This document shows positions 27,842-35,780 of a DNA stretch of 64,000 nucleotides, in pieces. The stretch spans positions 1 to 64,000 of the forward strand of contig NZ_CALPCB010000003.1 in assembly GCF_943192895.1 (NCBI RefSeq), written 5' to 3'. The notes under the pieces are model-generated. The model was not told the DNA's origin, did not search any database, and was given only the letters and a program-made list of their open reading frames with translations. The translations under genes and the position numbers were made by a program. Each line of letters begins with the position of its first letter. Position 1 is the first letter of the stretch. The stretch is from Veillonella_A intestinalis (lineage in GTDB: Bacteria; Bacillota; Negativicutes; Veillonellales; Veillonellaceae).

Positions 27842-28401
27842 TATACTTCCAATACGTCCTTTTCTTTCTTATCTTTCAAATCATCAATGGCTTTAATCTT
27901 TTTATCCGTTAATTTTTGAATTTGGTCTTGACCTTGTTTAGCATCATCTTCTGTAATTGTTTTAGCTTTTTCTTCTTTTTTGATAGCATCATTAGCATCA
28001 CGACGAATATTGCGTACTGCCACTTTTGCTTCTTCTGCTTTTTTACTTACTACTTTAACAAGTTCTTTACGACGTTCTTCAGTAAGTTGAGGAATTGCTA
28101 AACGAATTGTATCGCCATCATTACTTGGATTTAAACCTAAATCCGATTGTAAAACTGCTTTTTCAATAAGGCCAATCATAGATTTTTCCCAAGGTTTTAC
28201 TAAAATTAAGCGAGGTTCAGGTGCTGTTACATTAGCTACCTGATTAATTGGAGATGGTGTACCATAATAATCAACCATAACCTTGTCTAATAGGGCAGTG
28301 CTAGCACGGCCGGTGCGGATGGAAGCAAATTCTTGCTTTAAAGCTTCGATGGTTTTGTCCATGCGGCTTTCTTCACGGGTTAATAACTCTTGAATGTCCA
28401 T
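27841..28401 (-). CDS. frr: Ribosome recycling factor
   Basis: A 186-residue L-shaped factor that splits post-termination ribosomes with EF-G. Family signatures include FASIRTGRASTALLDKV, VDYYGTPSPINQVA and the C-terminal three-helix bundle, here rich in Lys/Glu. Length is standard. The start overlaps the pyrH stop (TAATG) and the stop overlaps the next gene in the same way, so three genes in a row are translationally coupled. Confidence 0.97.
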   Translation of the reverse strand: MDIQELLTREESRMDKTIEALKQEFASIRTGRASTALLDKVMVDYYGTPSPINQVANVTAPEPRLILVKPWEKSMIGLIEKAVLQSDLGLNPSNDGDTIRLAIPQLTEERRKELVKVVSKKAEEAKVAVRNIRRDANDAIKKEEKAKTITEDDAKQGQDQIQKLTDKKIKAIDDLKDKKEKDVLEV

Positions 28402-29129
28402 TATTCTTCACCTCTTACGATAGTACCAACAACTTCCCCTTTCGCAGCGCGTGTAATATTACCAGGAATATCCATGCTAAATACTACGATTGGGATATTA
28501 TTATCCTTACACAAGGTCGTAGATGTAGAGTCCATTACTTTAAGTTCTCGACTAATTACGTCCATGTAAGTAAGTTCATCAAACTTTTTAGCTTCTGGAT
28601 TAGTACGTGGGTCACTATCATACACACCATCAGCAAATTTTTTCGCCATTAAAATAGCGTCAGCTTCAATTTCAGCAGCACGGAGCGCAGCTGTTGTATC
28701 AGTAGAGAAATATGGATTCCCTGTACCAGCTGCAAAAATAACAATACGACCTTTTTCTAAGTGACGAATAGCACGACGACGAATGTATGGCTCTGCTACT
28801 TCCTGCATAGCAATGGCTGTTTGCACGCGGGTCGCTGCACCAGCATGTTCAAGTGCATCCTGCAAGGCTAGTGAATTCATTACAGTTGCAATCATACCCA
28901 TATAGTCAGCTGACGCACGATCCATGCCTTTAGCACTGCCAGCTAAACCACGCCAAATATTACCGCCACCTACTACGATAGCAATTTGTAAATCTGTTGT
29001 TCTAGCAATTTCTGCAATTTCTTTGGCAATTTCTTCTACTACAACTGGGTTAATACCGAAGCCTTGATCACCTGCTAAAGCTTCACCACTTAATTTCAAG
29101 ACGATACGTTTAAAATTTCTATTACTCAT
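28401..29129 (-). CDS. pyrH: Uridylate kinase (UMP kinase)
   Basis: Phosphorylates UMP to UDP. The protein has 242 residues with the amino-acid-kinase fold: KLSGEAL at the N-terminus, VVGGGNIWRG for phosphate binding, and FAAGTGNPYFSTDTTAALRA shaping the UMP site. It forms hexamers controlled by GTP and UTP in other bacteria. GAGGAG is placed before the start. The gene keeps its conserved place between tsf and frr. Confidence 0.97.
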   Translation of the reverse strand: MSNRNFKRIVLKLSGEALAGDQGFGINPVVVEEIAKEIAEIARTTDLQIAIVVGGGNIWRGLAGSAKGMDRASADYMGMIATVMNSLALQDALEHAGAATRVQTAIAMQEVAEPYIRRRAIRHLEKGRIVIFAAGTGNPYFSTDTTAALRAAEIEADAILMAKKFADGVYDSDPRTNPEAKKFDELTYMDVISRELKVMDSTSTTLCKDNNIPIVVFSMDIPGNITRAAKGEVVGTIVRGEE

Positions 29130-29155
29130 TGCGATACTCCTCTGCTATTACAAAA

Positions 29156-29183
29156 TAAGAGAACACATGACGGTGTTCTCTTA
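29156..29183 (-). terminator. Hairpin between tsf and pyrH (partial terminator)
   Basis: TAAGAGAACAC and GTGTTCTCTTA form an 11-base stem with a six-base loop, 12 bases past the tsf stop and followed by TTTTG on the minus strand. The short T-run suggests partial termination, lowering expression of the distal genes relative to rpsB and tsf. Confidence 0.65.
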
Positions 29184-29194
29184 TCTCTTAAATC

Positions 29195-29875
29195 TTATTG
29201 ACCAGCGGCTGCACGAACTTCAGCTTCGAAGTCGTCCTGACGCTTTTCAATTCCTTCGCCTAAAGCGTAGCGAACGAAACGACGTACGTTAATGTTTTCA
29301 CCGATTTTAGCGATTTTTTCAGTAATAACATCAGTAATAGTTTTGTCACCATCTTTAATGAAAACCTGTTCCAATAGGCAGTTTTCTTTATAGAATTTTT
29401 CAACGCGGCCATTAACCATTTTTTCAAGAACTGCTTCTGGTTTTGGTTTGCGACCAGCTTTTACATCTTCTTCTGCTTCTGCTTTAGCTTGTTCTAAAAG
29501 AACTGCTTTTTCATGTTCAATAACTTCAGCAGGTACTTCTTCACGATTTAAGTACGTAGGATTTGCTGCTGCAATCTGCATAGCAATATCTTTTACAAGG
29601 TCTTGGAAGTCTTCAGTTTTAGCAACGAAGTCTGTTTCACAGTTAACTTCTACAAGAACACCAATACGACCGCCACCATGAATATAGGAAGCAACCACAC
29701 CTTCAGCCGCTACACGACCAGCTTTTTTAGCTGCCGCAGCTAACCCTTTTTCACGAAGTAAGTCGATTGCTTTTTGGATATCGCCTTCAGCTTCTGTTAA
29801 CACTTTTTTGCAATCCATCATGCCTGCGCCTGTAATTTCGCGCAATTCTTTTACTAATGCAGCAGTAATCGCCAT
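29195..29875 (-). CDS. tsf: Elongation factor Ts
   Basis: Nucleotide-exchange factor for EF-Tu, 226 residues. The N-terminal module VKELREITGAGMMDCKKVL and the TDFVAKTEDF core motif that contacts EF-Tu are present. The length is shorter than the E. coli protein (283) but fits the compact form of many Firmicutes. AGGAGG precedes the start. It is cotranscribed with rpsB, separated by a hairpin. Confidence 0.97.
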   Translation of the reverse strand: MAITAALVKELREITGAGMMDCKKVLTEAEGDIQKAIDLLREKGLAAAAKKAGRVAAEGVVASYIHGGGRIGVLVEVNCETDFVAKTEDFQDLVKDIAMQIAAANPTYLNREEVPAEVIEHEKAVLLEQAKAEAEEDVKAGRKPKPEAVLEKMVNGRVEKFYKENCLLEQVFIKDGDKTITDVITEKIAKIGENINVRRFVRYALGEGIEKRQDDFEAEVRAAAGQ

Positions 29876-29898
29876 ATAATATATACCTCCTACACATT

Positions 29899-29933
29899 AA
29901 TTAAGGTAAGGTCTATTTAGCCTTACCTTAATT
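29899..29933 (-). promoter_or_regulatory. Perfect 13-bp hairpin in front of tsf
   Basis: AATTAAGGTAAGG pairs with CCTTACCTTAATT across a nine-base loop, between rpsB and tsf. On the minus strand no T-run follows and the tsf ribosome site lies about 12 bases beyond. It may be an mRNA-processing or stability element, and not a clean terminator. Confidence 0.5.
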
Positions 29934-30013
29934 TTATATCGTTCTACATATTTTATCAAATAATATTTAACATATTATTAAATAAATTTTAAGTTTTAAG
30001 GCAATGTCAGCTA

Positions 30014-30796
30014 TTAGCCCTGACCGTCTTGTACCATTTCAGCGGAATCAGCTTCCATTTGTTTCATAGCTTGATCAGCTGCTTCTTGGTGTTCACCTTG
30101 ATCATCTAAAGATTCGCCTTGACGACCTTCTAATACAGCGTCAGCCATTTTACCAGTTAATAATTTAACAGCACGGATAGCGTCATCATTAGCTGGGATT
30201 GGGAAGTCGATTTCATCAGGATCACAGTTAGTGTCTACAGTTGCTACTACTGGGATACCTAATTTTTTAGCTTCTGCAATAGCGATACGTTCTTTTTTAG
30301 GGTCAATTACGAATAATGCACCTGGCATTTTAGGCATATCTTTGATACCGCCAAGGTATTTTTCTAATTTTTCCATTTCATGACGTAAGCCGATAACTTC
30401 TTTTTTAGGAAGAAGTTCGAATGTGCCATCTTCAGCCATTTTTTCAAGCTGTTTTAAACGTTTAACACGTAATTCGATAGTTTTGTAATTAGTTAACATA
30501 CCACCTAACCAACGTTCGTTAACGTAGAACATGTTAGCGCGGATAGCTTCTTCTTTAACGGATTCTTGAGCTTGTTTTTTAGTGCCCACGAAAAGAATTA
30601 CTTCACCGTTTTGAGCTACTTCACGAAGGAAATCATAAGCTTCTTCTACTTTTTTTACTGTTTTCTGAAGGTCGATGATATAAATACCATTACGTTCAGT
30701 GAAGATGAACTTAGCCATCTTAGGGTTCCATCTTCTAGTCTGGTGACCGAAATGTACGCCGGCCTCCAATAATTGTTTCATTGATACTACTGCCAT
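30014..30796 (-). CDS. rpsB: 30S ribosomal protein S2
   Basis: A 260-residue ribosomal protein. Hallmarks are LLEAGVHFGHQTRRWNPKM at the N-terminus, FVGTKKQAQ, RWLGGMLTN and the PALFVIDP-like segment ALFVIDPKKE, with PVVATVDTNCDP and IPANDDAIRA later. A charged Gln/Glu-rich tail of about 35 residues ends it. AGGAGG is well spaced. It is the first gene of the long operon and has a strong promoter and a foldable leader of about 100 bases. Confidence 0.98.
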   Translation of the reverse strand: MAVVSMKQLLEAGVHFGHQTRRWNPKMAKFIFTERNGIYIIDLQKTVKKVEEAYDFLREVAQNGEVILFVGTKKQAQESVKEEAIRANMFYVNERWLGGMLTNYKTIELRVKRLKQLEKMAEDGTFELLPKKEVIGLRHEMEKLEKYLGGIKDMPKMPGALFVIDPKKERIAIAEAKKLGIPVVATVDTNCDPDEIDFPIPANDDAIRAVKLLTGKMADAVLEGRQGESLDDQGEHQEAADQAMKQMEADSAEMVQDGQG

Positions 30797-30833
30797 GTTG
30801 GCACCTCCTGTTAATAAACCTCCGCAGCATCAT

Positions 30834-30875
30834 ATTCAATATAAATCAGGACAATTCCTGACACAGACATTGAAT
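30834..30875 (-). promoter_or_regulatory. Foldable rpsB mRNA leader, candidate S2 autoregulatory element
   Basis: In the rpsB 5' leader an outer pairing ATTCAAT/ATTGAAT encloses a stable inner hairpin TCAGGA-ATTG-TCCTGA. The structure sits between the promoter and the ribosome site. Ribosomal protein operons often carry such leaders for feedback by their own product, and S2 feedback is known in other bacteria, but this fold does not match one I know. Confidence 0.35.
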
Positions 30876-30907
30876 CAGACTGCGTGCGTAATTTTTCATA
30901 CCTGAAA

Positions 30908-30937
30908 ATTATAGCACATGAGGCACTAGTGTGACAA
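30908..30937 (-). promoter_or_regulatory. Promoter of the rpsB operon
   Basis: TTGTCA at 30932-30937 and a perfect TATAAT at 30908-30913 are separated by 18 bases, with TG one base before the -10 (extended -10). The transcript would begin near 30901, giving a leader of about 105 bases. Confidence 0.75.
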
Positions 30938-31064
30938 GAGGGTTTCATTAAAAATATTATGCATGAAATGTGCAATATAAGGTACAAAAATATGCCCCTT
31001 CTCTTACACACGAATTAATAAGGAACAAAGGTCCCTTCGAAATGTGTCACGATTTCTAAAAAAA

Positions 31065-31091
31065 CTCCCACCCATTAACAATAGGTAGGAG
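31065..31091 (-). terminator. Probable terminator of the adhesin gene
   Basis: CTCCCACC and GGTAGGAG form an eight-base stem with one C-A mismatch. The flanking CTAAAA and TTTTAG can extend it with an internal bulge. It lies 40 bases beyond the stop of the adhesin gene. It is weaker than the other terminators in the window. Confidence 0.5.
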
Positions 31092-31130
31092 GATTTTAGT
31101 ATGGCTAAATTTTAATTAGAATATGCTTTT

Positions 31131-33743
31131 CTACATTTTTGTATGACCACCATACACATCGCGACTCTCTTTATCTTCGCTATTTACACGAATACGTTCT
31201 ACTTTGTAACGATCACTTGGTTTACCATGAACTAAGTCCACACGGAATCTATCTGCTTTTTCAACAGCCACCATTTCTTGACCGAATTCTTCAGTAGCAC
31301 GAGCCATATTACCATCAACAATAGCTCCATTTTGTAAAGCACGGTAAATAACAGCCGCAAATTCGTAGCGCGTCATAGATTGATTACCTTTAAATTCTCC
31401 ATCTGGATAACCAACAAGCAGACCTTTAGACGCTAACTCTTTTACATATGCGTAGGCCCAATGATTTTCAGGCACATCTGGGAAGTTCACATTCATATTA
31501 ACTGCATTAGATGAAATGTTAGCCTTATTACCTCGTTGCTGCGCTTCTAATTGATCAATACGAGCTTTTAATACTTCTATCTCTTTTGCCATAGCTACAC
31601 GGGAACGTGAAACACCACTACTTTGACCAATATTAAAGTTAAGGCCAGCAGAAATCATATTTTCACCATTGCCCGTAGAAGACGCTACATTTACCATCAC
31701 ATCTTCATTAGGACGATAAAAAGCACCTACTGCCATTGCATTAGCATTACCATAATTGCCGTAACCTACAGAGAAACTCCATTTATCATCAGGATTAAAA
31801 TCAAGTGGATGTAAGCCTGCTAAGGCCGCTGCACCAGCGCCCACTTTGTCCATGCGGTTATCTAAGCTATTAATACGACCATTTACGCCATTTACACGAT
31901 TATTTAGATCGCTAATTTGCTCTGTATGAGTATTGATAGTTTGCGTATTATTAGCAACCTGCGATTTTAAATTCGTAATATCGCCTATATTAATTTGTAC
32001 TTGACTATTTAGATTTGTAATAGTATCGCCAAGCTTACTAATATTATTCGTATTATTGGTAATGGAATTCTTAATGTCATCAGCTAATGCAACAGTAAAG
32101 GTATGTTTAGTCTCATTGCCCTCTGCATCTGTACCAGCTGGCGTTTCTGTTACGATAATGCCATTGCCTTGTTTTACATCGACTGCATTAGCATTTACAT
32201 ATTCTCGAACTGAAGTTTCTACCGATTTTAATTGCGCCACATTCACTGCATCACTATCATCAGAACCAGCTGCTACATTCGTAATTTGTCGAGTAGCTCC
32301 GTCATTACCTACAGATACTGCACCTAGTTTCCCTTTTACTGTAGCTGCAATAGCCGCTTTAGCAGTGTCAGTACTATTCGCTGCCCCATAAACTTGATTA
32401 TTAGCGGAGCTTGCGGTGTTCGTCACCGTTACATCACTTAAAGCACCACGAGTAGATACCGACGCACTACCTAGCGCCACCCCACCAGCTACAGAGCTCT
32501 TAGCATTATGACCTACAGCTACACTATCAGCTTCTGTACTTGTAGCATTACGACCTACTGCAATAGTATCGGTATTATTTGCTAGCGCGTCAGTGCCCAC
32601 AGCTACAGAATAATCACCTGATGCATTCCATTGTCCCAATTCAGTAGCATATGTACTGGTTTCACCACCTTTAGTATTCCAGGTTTTTACACTTTTAGTG
32701 GAAGATCCAAGAGCAATAGCATTTTTACCACTCGCACCAGCGCCCCAGCCAGCCGCTAAGGATTGTGCACCAGTAGCAGCTGCCCCAGAGCCTAAGGCAG
32801 CAGACTGCATACCTAATGCTTCAGCACCATTCCCTAAGGCAGTAGCCTGTATACCAGAGGCATAACTATGGGTACCCACAGCACTAGCTGCATAGTTCAT
32901 TGCCTTAGCATCATCTCCCAAAGCTGTAGTTTGACTGTGCAAAGCATAAGCTTTATAGCCTAATGCCGAAGCACCCCAGCCAGATGCTTTTGTATCGCCC
33001 CCAATAGCTACAGCATTATTACCTTGATTTTCTAATTCACCTAAGCCAGTCAAATACTGCTGATTGTCAATTCGCAAATTATCAATTTTAGCTTTTAATT
33101 CCTTGGCATCCTCGTCAATGCTCGCATTGTACACCTTAGCATTTTGCCCATATACAGTACTTTTTACGCCATGGCCCCAAGCCCCATCGCCAATAACAGT
33201 AGAACTATCCCCAGTAGCACTTACATTATTGCCAATAGCTACTGAATTATAGCCCTCTGCCTTAGCCGTAGTCCCTACAGCAATCGCTTGGCTCCCTGAT
33301 GTATAGGCATTAGTTCCAATAGCAATGGCATTTTGACCACTAGTCTTAGCTTTACCACCATTTGAAAGGTTATCTCTGTAATCTGAATCTCTAACTACGT
33401 TAGCATTATAGCCAATAGCAATAGCATTAGCTGCAATTTCATCAATCTGTGCAGATGTCCCTGTAGCAATACTGCGAATTGCTTGCCCTTTGGCTTCATA
33501 ACCTGTGGCAATACTGCTAGCCCCTTTAGCTATAGCTCCATTGCCAGTAGCCAAAGAGTTTTCACCAGCAGATTCTGCATTAGGTCCTATAGCTACACTA
33601 TTATAGCCTGTATCTTTTGGAAGTGCTTCCGTAGAATAAACACTAATATAATCTGTTGCCCCTTGTACTTCATAACCATTCCACAAAGAACCAACTGCAC
33701 TTAATACCAATAGCGCAAGTATTTGCTTACTTTTTCGTTTCAT
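31131..33743 (-). CDS. Trimeric autotransporter adhesin (YadA-like) with C-terminal SLH domain
   Basis: A predicted outer-membrane adhesin of 870 residues. Signal peptide residues 1-29; a YadA-like head from about 40 to 445 built of repeats of the type SxAIGxxAxAxGxxSxA; a neck with NVAAGSDDSDAVNVAQL; a stalk of Asn/Thr-rich coiled coil; and a YadA-type membrane anchor near 644-706 (LHPLDFNPDDKWSFSVGYGN...GLNFNIG). Unlike classical family members, which end at the anchor, the chain continues with a coiled coil (about 717-735) and an S-layer-homology domain at 754-806 (FPDVPENHWAYAYVKELASKG...MTRYEFAAVIYRAL), then a charged tail. The SLH part should lie in the periplasm and bind cell wall polymers. 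The start at 33743 has AGGTGA; an upstream GTG is less likely. Confidence 0.9.
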   Translation of the reverse strand: MKRKSKQILALLVLSAVGSLWNGYEVQGATDYISVYSTEALPKDTGYNSVAIGPNAESAGENSLATGNGAIAKGASSIATGYEAKGQAIRSIATGTSAQIDEIAANAIAIGYNANVVRDSDYRDNLSNGGKAKTSGQNAIAIGTNAYTSGSQAIAVGTTAKAEGYNSVAIGNNVSATGDSSTVIGDGAWGHGVKSTVYGQNAKVYNASIDEDAKELKAKIDNLRIDNQQYLTGLGELENQGNNAVAIGGDTKASGWGASALGYKAYALHSQTTALGDDAKAMNYAASAVGTHSYASGIQATALGNGAEALGMQSAALGSGAAATGAQSLAAGWGAGASGKNAIALGSSTKSVKTWNTKGGETSTYATELGQWNASGDYSVAVGTDALANNTDTIAVGRNATSTEADSVAVGHNAKSSVAGGVALGSASVSTRGALSDVTVTNTASSANNQVYGAANSTDTAKAAIAATVKGKLGAVSVGNDGATRQITNVAAGSDDSDAVNVAQLKSVETSVREYVNANAVDVKQGNGIIVTETPAGTDAEGNETKHTFTVALADDIKNSITNNTNNISKLGDTITNLNSQVQINIGDITNLKSQVANNTQTINTHTEQISDLNNRVNGVNGRINSLDNRMDKVGAGAAALAGLHPLDFNPDDKWSFSVGYGNYGNANAMAVGAFYRPNEDVMVNVASSTGNGENMISAGLNFNIGQSSGVSRSRVAMAKEIEVLKARIDQLEAQQRGNKANISSNAVNMNVNFPDVPENHWAYAYVKELASKGLLVGYPDGEFKGNQSMTRYEFAAVIYRALQNGAIVDGNMARATEEFGQEMVAVEKADRFRVDLVHGKPSDRYKVERIRVNSEDKESRDVYGGHTKM

Positions 33744-33795
33744 TCTATCACCTAAATTACTACACACAAAATATCACTTATTATTTTATTTTCAT

Positions 33796-33824
33796 ATTAT
33801 AATTTATACTAATTTGTTTTTCAA
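33796..33824 (-). promoter_or_regulatory. Promoter of the adhesin gene
   Basis: TTGAAA at 33819-33824 and TATAAT at 33796-33801 with a 17-base spacer on the minus strand. The predicted leader is about 45 bases, which favours the start at 33743 over the upstream GTG. Confidence 0.7.
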
Positions 33825-34153
33825 GTAATCATTCATTATTTTATAACAATTCATAAATTCCTAAAATGCAAAATTAATCTAGCCTATATTTATCAGGAGT
33901 TATTAAGCACCATAAAATTCAGTTAGCATATAGGAATTTATCAACAAACTATAATTAAATATACTCTACAAGATATAAACTCTTAAGTCTTCATATTTTA
34001 TAATATACATTATTTTTATATGTATTTAATATTTTTGTTTATGCATATAAACCCGATTAAGATCTAGATATCCTATATCGAACTAATACATGCTACTCAA
34101 GCAGTATTTAATCTTTAAACTACAGCCTCAAATATCTTTTCTAAAAAAATAAA

Positions 34154-34211
34154 AAGGTGATTTCCTAATAAGAAAGCGCTTTGTAAAAGCTAATCTAAAG
34201 GAAATCACCTT
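34154..34211 (-). terminator. Terminator downstream of gntP
   Basis: AAGGTGATTTCCT and AGGAAATCACCTT pair over 13 bases around a 32-base loop, flanked by A- and T-rich ends. It lies about 100 bases beyond the gntP stop. Confidence 0.75.
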
Positions 34212-34308
34212 ATTAAATTATTAATCTATTAAATTCTAGAAATTGTTAAACTTCTTATAAGCCTAATTTACTCATCATGCAATGTAGTAAACAATGTCAG
34301 CTTATATA

Positions 34309-35628
34309 TTACATAAATAAATTTAAGATTTCTACACCAATTAAACCACATACGGCAATGGCAGTTTCTACAGCACACCAAGTGCGAACTGTTTGTTTTA
34401 CTGTTAAACCAAAGAATTCTTTAAACAGCCAGAAGCCTGGATCATTTGGTGGGCTGAAAATTACACTACCGGCACCTACAGCCAATACCATAAGTTCAGG
34501 ACTTACACCAGTCATAGGAATTAATGGTGCCACAATACCACCAGCTGTTAAAGCAGCCACTGTAGCAGAGCCAACAGCAATACGAATAACGGCAGCAATA
34601 ATCCATGCTAAGAGTAATGGCGATAAATTAGCCCCCATCACAAGGGATCCAATATAATTACCTACACCACTATCAATAAGCACTTGTTTTAAAGCACCAC
34701 CAGCACCAACAATAAACAAAATCATAGCTACTGTTAAAATTGCTTTTTCAGAAGTTTCCATGATTTCTTTAGTTGTTTTGCCACGAGCATAACCAAAAGT
34801 ATAAAAAGCTACCATAATAGAAATTGTTAATGCTACACTTGGATCGCCAATAAAGTTAAAGATATGCATAATTGGCGCATCTTTAGGAATACCCATCATT
34901 TTACCAACAGCACTAATAGCCATTAAAATAACCGGTGTTAACGCTGTTAAAATACTGCTCATAAAAGAAGGCATTTCTTCATCAGTGAAGTTTTTATCAT
35001 TATGAAGCCCTTCTGGGATTTCAGTTTTAATATCTTTAACCGTATTATACAATAAAGGTCCCGAAATAATAACAGTTGGAATGCCGATAATTAATCCATA
35101 AATTAAAGTTTTACCAATATCAGCATTAAAAATAACGGAAATCGCCGTAGGACCTGGATGCGGTGGCAAAAATCCATGAGTTACTGACAATGCCGCTGCC
35201 ATAGGAATACCCACTTCTAACAAAGGAATATCTGCAGCTACGGCAATCGTAAATACCAAAGGAATTAAAAGCACAAAACCAATTTCATAAAATAAGGCAA
35301 TACCTACAATAAATCCAGTCAAACAAACTGCCCATTTTACATTTTTACGGCCAAACATATTGATAAGGGTAGTAGCAATTCGTTGAGCCCCACCACTATC
35401 AGCCATCAATTTACCAAGAATGGCACCAAAACCAACAACGATAGTTAAACCACCTAATGTTGACCCTAAGCCTTTTTGAATGGTAGGGAAAATTTTATCG
35501 ATTGGTAACCCTTCTCCAAAGGCCAATAAAATACACACTAAAATAAGAGATAAAAAGCTATTTAACTTCACTTTTACAATCAGGAAGAATAATAGCACGA
35601 TGCCTAATGCCAAAATAACCAGTGGCAT
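34309..35628 (-). CDS. gntP: Gluconate:proton symporter, GntP family
   Basis: A 439-residue inner-membrane transporter of the GntP family with about 12-14 hydrophobic helices. Family features include GFGAILGKLMADSGGAQRIA, the GFLPPHPGPTAI segment with conserved prolines, and GSATVAALTAGGIVAPL and FSPPNDPGFWLFKEFF near the C-terminus. The frame is open nine codons upstream, but ATG 35628 has GAAAGGAGG seven bases before it. Substrate is inferred as gluconate because the gluconokinase gene is next door; other sugar acids are possible. Confidence 0.9.
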   Translation of the reverse strand: MPLVILALGIVLLFFLIVKVKLNSFLSLILVCILLAFGEGLPIDKIFPTIQKGLGSTLGGLTIVVGFGAILGKLMADSGGAQRIATTLINMFGRKNVKWAVCLTGFIVGIALFYEIGFVLLIPLVFTIAVAADIPLLEVGIPMAAALSVTHGFLPPHPGPTAISVIFNADIGKTLIYGLIIGIPTVIISGPLLYNTVKDIKTEIPEGLHNDKNFTDEEMPSFMSSILTALTPVILMAISAVGKMMGIPKDAPIMHIFNFIGDPSVALTISIMVAFYTFGYARGKTTKEIMETSEKAILTVAMILFIVGAGGALKQVLIDSGVGNYIGSLVMGANLSPLLLAWIIAAVIRIAVGSATVAALTAGGIVAPLIPMTGVSPELMVLAVGAGSVIFSPPNDPGFWLFKEFFGLTVKQTVRTWCAVETAIAVCGLIGVEILNLFM

Positions 35629-35780
35629 AAGAGCGCCTCCTTTCAAACTACACATTTCACAAACGACGAGGCCCCATAGTAAAACACCCTAACAAAACTG
35701 AGATAACAAATATACTCTCTCTCTAAAAACTCAGTATTACAATCCTGTAAGCTATTCAATCTCAAATAATAAGTACTAAA

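Larger units (their letters stand above)
30797..31130. other. Intergenic region between rpsB and the adhesin gene
   Basis: This 334-base stretch holds the rpsB promoter and leader on the right-to-left path and the probable terminator of the adhesin gene. Frames seen in it lack ribosome sites and I find no further gene. Confidence 0.6.
33744..34308. other. AT-rich intergenic region, no gene seen
   Basis: This stretch of about 565 bases contains the adhesin promoter (33796-33824) and the gntP terminator (34154-34211). The central 300 bases are strongly AT-rich. Short frames there, such as a 20-codon one at about 34090 on the plus strand, have no ribosome site. Confidence 0.6.

Noticed and set aside
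31131..33743. Head repeats of the adhesin considered as a separate mobile or repeat element
   Set aside because: The repeats are protein-level YadA head motifs in one open frame, typical of the family.
34090..34152. A 20-codon plus-strand frame just before the gntP terminator
   Set aside because: No ribosome site upstream; the hairpin is explained as the terminator of gntP.
34277..34657. A 126-codon plus-strand frame opposite the end of gntP
   Set aside because: Shadow of a conserved transporter gene, without ribosome site.
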